From GCA-2748575 sp965222725 (GTDB lineage Bacteria; Pseudomonadota; Gammaproteobacteria; Pseudomonadales; Ketobacteraceae), in the NCBI GenBank assembly GCA_965222725.1, contig OZ244969.1:1302001-1366000 (forward strand): 64,000 nucleotides of DNA, in the 5' to 3' direction. Positions 63,021-64,000 of this stretch are shown here, one piece after another. Under the pieces are notes generated by a model, which ran no database searches, had not been told where the DNA came from, and was given only the letters and a program-made list of their open reading frames with translations. How positions within the stretch are numbered: position 1 is the stretch's first letter; each line of letters begins with the position of its first letter. Made by a program: the position numbers and the translations under genes.

Positions 63021-63340
63021 AAGACGTAGTCAATATCTTTACCGGTATCCCTGATCAGCTGAAGAACGAAGCCTTTGAGGATTTACTAAAGGCTGACAGT
63101 ATCAGGATCGAGAGAATAATGTCCCAAGGGCATAGCTCGCCGGAGGCCGGCTGGTACGATCAGGAGGAAAACGAATGGGTGATGGTGCTGGAAGGTTCCG
63201 GCGAAATCACCTTTGAGAATGGAAAGGTGGTTCTGTTGTCAAAAGGGGATTATCTGAATATTCCCAGCCACTGTCGGCACAAGGTTTCCTGGACAGACCC
63301 GGATAGTATCACTGTCTGGCTGGCAATATTTTATCGTTGA
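63017..63340 (+). CDS. Cupin-domain protein
   Basis: Small protein of 107 residues from ATG 63017 (MKDVVNIFTGIPDQL), overlapping the previous stop by ATGA. Single cupin barrel: RIMSQGHSSPEAGWYDQEENEWVMVLEGSGEITFENGK and GDYLNIPSHCRHKVSWTDPD, with His/Glu residues of both cupin motifs present. Likely binds a metal and a small ligand; function open. Confidence 0.8.
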   Translation: MKDVVNIFTGIPDQLKNEAFEDLLKADSIRIERIMSQGHSSPEAGWYDQEENEWVMVLEGSGEITFENGKVVLLSKGDYLNIPSHCRHKVSWTDPDSITVWLAIFYR

Positions 63341-63363
63341 ATATCACCGCTGTTTATTTCAGT

Positions 63364-64000
63364 TTATACCGCAATGTTAAACACCCTTTTGGCATTGCCT
63401 GACAGAAATAACGCGCGTGCTTCTTCATCCATTTGTAACTTATCCAATCCTGCCAATGCTTTTGCCGGCATGATCATGGGGTAATTGGTACCAAATAATA
63501 CCTTGTGTCTGCCGTGCCCTTTCATAAACTGAATCAGCGTGTCCGGATAGCGGGAAACCGTATAGGCGGAGGTATCGATAAACACATTTTCGTGTTTGGT
63601 GGCAACAGCGATGGCTTCTTCGGTCCAGGGATAGCCGATATGGCCACCCACAATGGTAAGTTCAGGAAAGTCCAGCGCCACCTGATCCAGATAGATTGGC
63701 CTGCCGACTTCGCTGGGCATCAACGGGCCTGTGTGGCCTATCTGAGTACAAAAGGGAATGCCCAGATCGGCGCAGGTAGTGTAAACCGGGTAAAAGCGCC
63801 GGTCTGTGGGTGGAACCTCCCATAACCAAGGGAGTACTCGTATGGCTTTGAAACCCAGTTCATTCACGCAGCGACGAATTTCGTGTACTGCCTGCATGGG
63901 TTTGGCAATATCGACAGAGCCTACGCCCATCAGGCGGTCCGGTGCCTGGGCCACAAAGGCGGCTACCTCATCGTTGGAGATCATGACTTTCCCCGGTGCT
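63364..64000 (-). CDS. Amidohydrolase family protein, 5' end beyond the window
   Basis: C-terminal part of a metal-dependent amidohydrolase (Amidohydro_2, ACMSD-like), open to the right edge: the frame continues past the Met at 63984 to 64000 (APGKV before MISNDEVAAFV). Family landmarks: GVGSVDI, GFKAIRVLPWL, IPFCTQIGHTG, GGHIGYPWTEEAIAVATKHENVFIDTSAY and VLFGTNYP with the Asn in place of the usual Asp. The start and the N-terminal HxH metal site lie outside. Confidence 0.78.
   Translation of the reverse strand, partial: APGKVMISNDEVAAFVAQAPDRLMGVGSVDIAKPMQAVHEIRRCVNELGFKAIRVLPWLWEVPPTDRRFYPVYTTCADLGIPFCTQIGHTGPLMPSEVGRPIYLDQVALDFPELTIVGGHIGYPWTEEAIAVATKHENVFIDTSAYTVSRYPDTLIQFMKGHGRHKVLFGTNYPMIMPAKALAGLDKLQMDEEARALFLSGNAKRVFNIAV

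Overview
The window looks like a chromosomal segment of a marine gammaproteobacterium. It carries an ectoine hydrolase, a secreted GH35 beta-galactosidase, an RND efflux pump, a GEMM-type c-di-GMP riboswitch and a gene-cassette array with attC sites. I cannot name a genus from the sequence alone.

Layout. (1) 1-6,900 is core-like: a Na/phosphate symporter-like protein, a secreted GH35 beta-galactosidase and a 7TMR-DISM sensor without an output domain. (2) 7,108-18,740 is an AT-rich accessory block that I read as a cluster of integron gene cassettes with no integrase in the window (CALIN-like). Cassette limits can be followed because the first arm of each attC is the reverse complement of the core site at the start of the same cassette; four of the six pairs are exact and a fifth is exact once an IS is removed. 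The six cassettes encode a conserved unknown protein, a membrane/coiled-coil protein, an SF2 helicase with a C-terminal PD-(D/E)XK-like nuclease motif, two paralogous RelA/SpoT-type nucleotidyltransferases and a GIY-YIG nuclease. The attC sites have been hit by an IS1182-family element, an IS110/IS1111-like element, an ORF-less group IIC intron and an IS3-family remnant. (3) 18,776-30,600 is mixed: ectoine hydrolase, an eIF-2B-like protein, several small unknown proteins, a degenerate M48-like membrane protein, a lipoprotein, a nucleotidyltransferase, an iron alcohol dehydrogenase, an AraC regulator, an acyl-CoA dehydrogenase and a TerB-like protein.

(4) 31,800-45,204 is a coherent cluster, mostly on the minus strand: START-domain protein, ketoacyl synthase III-like enzyme, heme-oxygenase-fold protein, a 1,779-residue AAA/GAF/histidine kinase/REC/HPt protein, a double-REC response regulator, a LysR regulator and an RND-superfamily (MMPL-type) exporter, with a second LysR gene divergent at the top. 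I infer synthesis, sensing and export of an acyl-derived compound; the product is unknown. (5) 45,336-52,981 holds a GMC alcohol dehydrogenase with a divergent-type LysR neighbour, an ImpA-like lipoprotein metalloprotease preceded by a c-di-GMP-I (GEMM) riboswitch, a LysE exporter and an unknown Cys-motif protein. (6) 52,875-58,648 is an RND efflux permease and its membrane fusion protein, divergent from a TetR regulator, with two matching operator boxes in between, followed by an ABC membrane domain with no ATPase. (7) 58,719-64,000 holds a MipA/OmpV outer-membrane protein, a lipoprotein alpha/beta hydrolase, a WD40-like protein coupled to a cupin, and an amidohydrolase cut by the window edge.

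No rRNA, tRNA or CRISPR array was seen.
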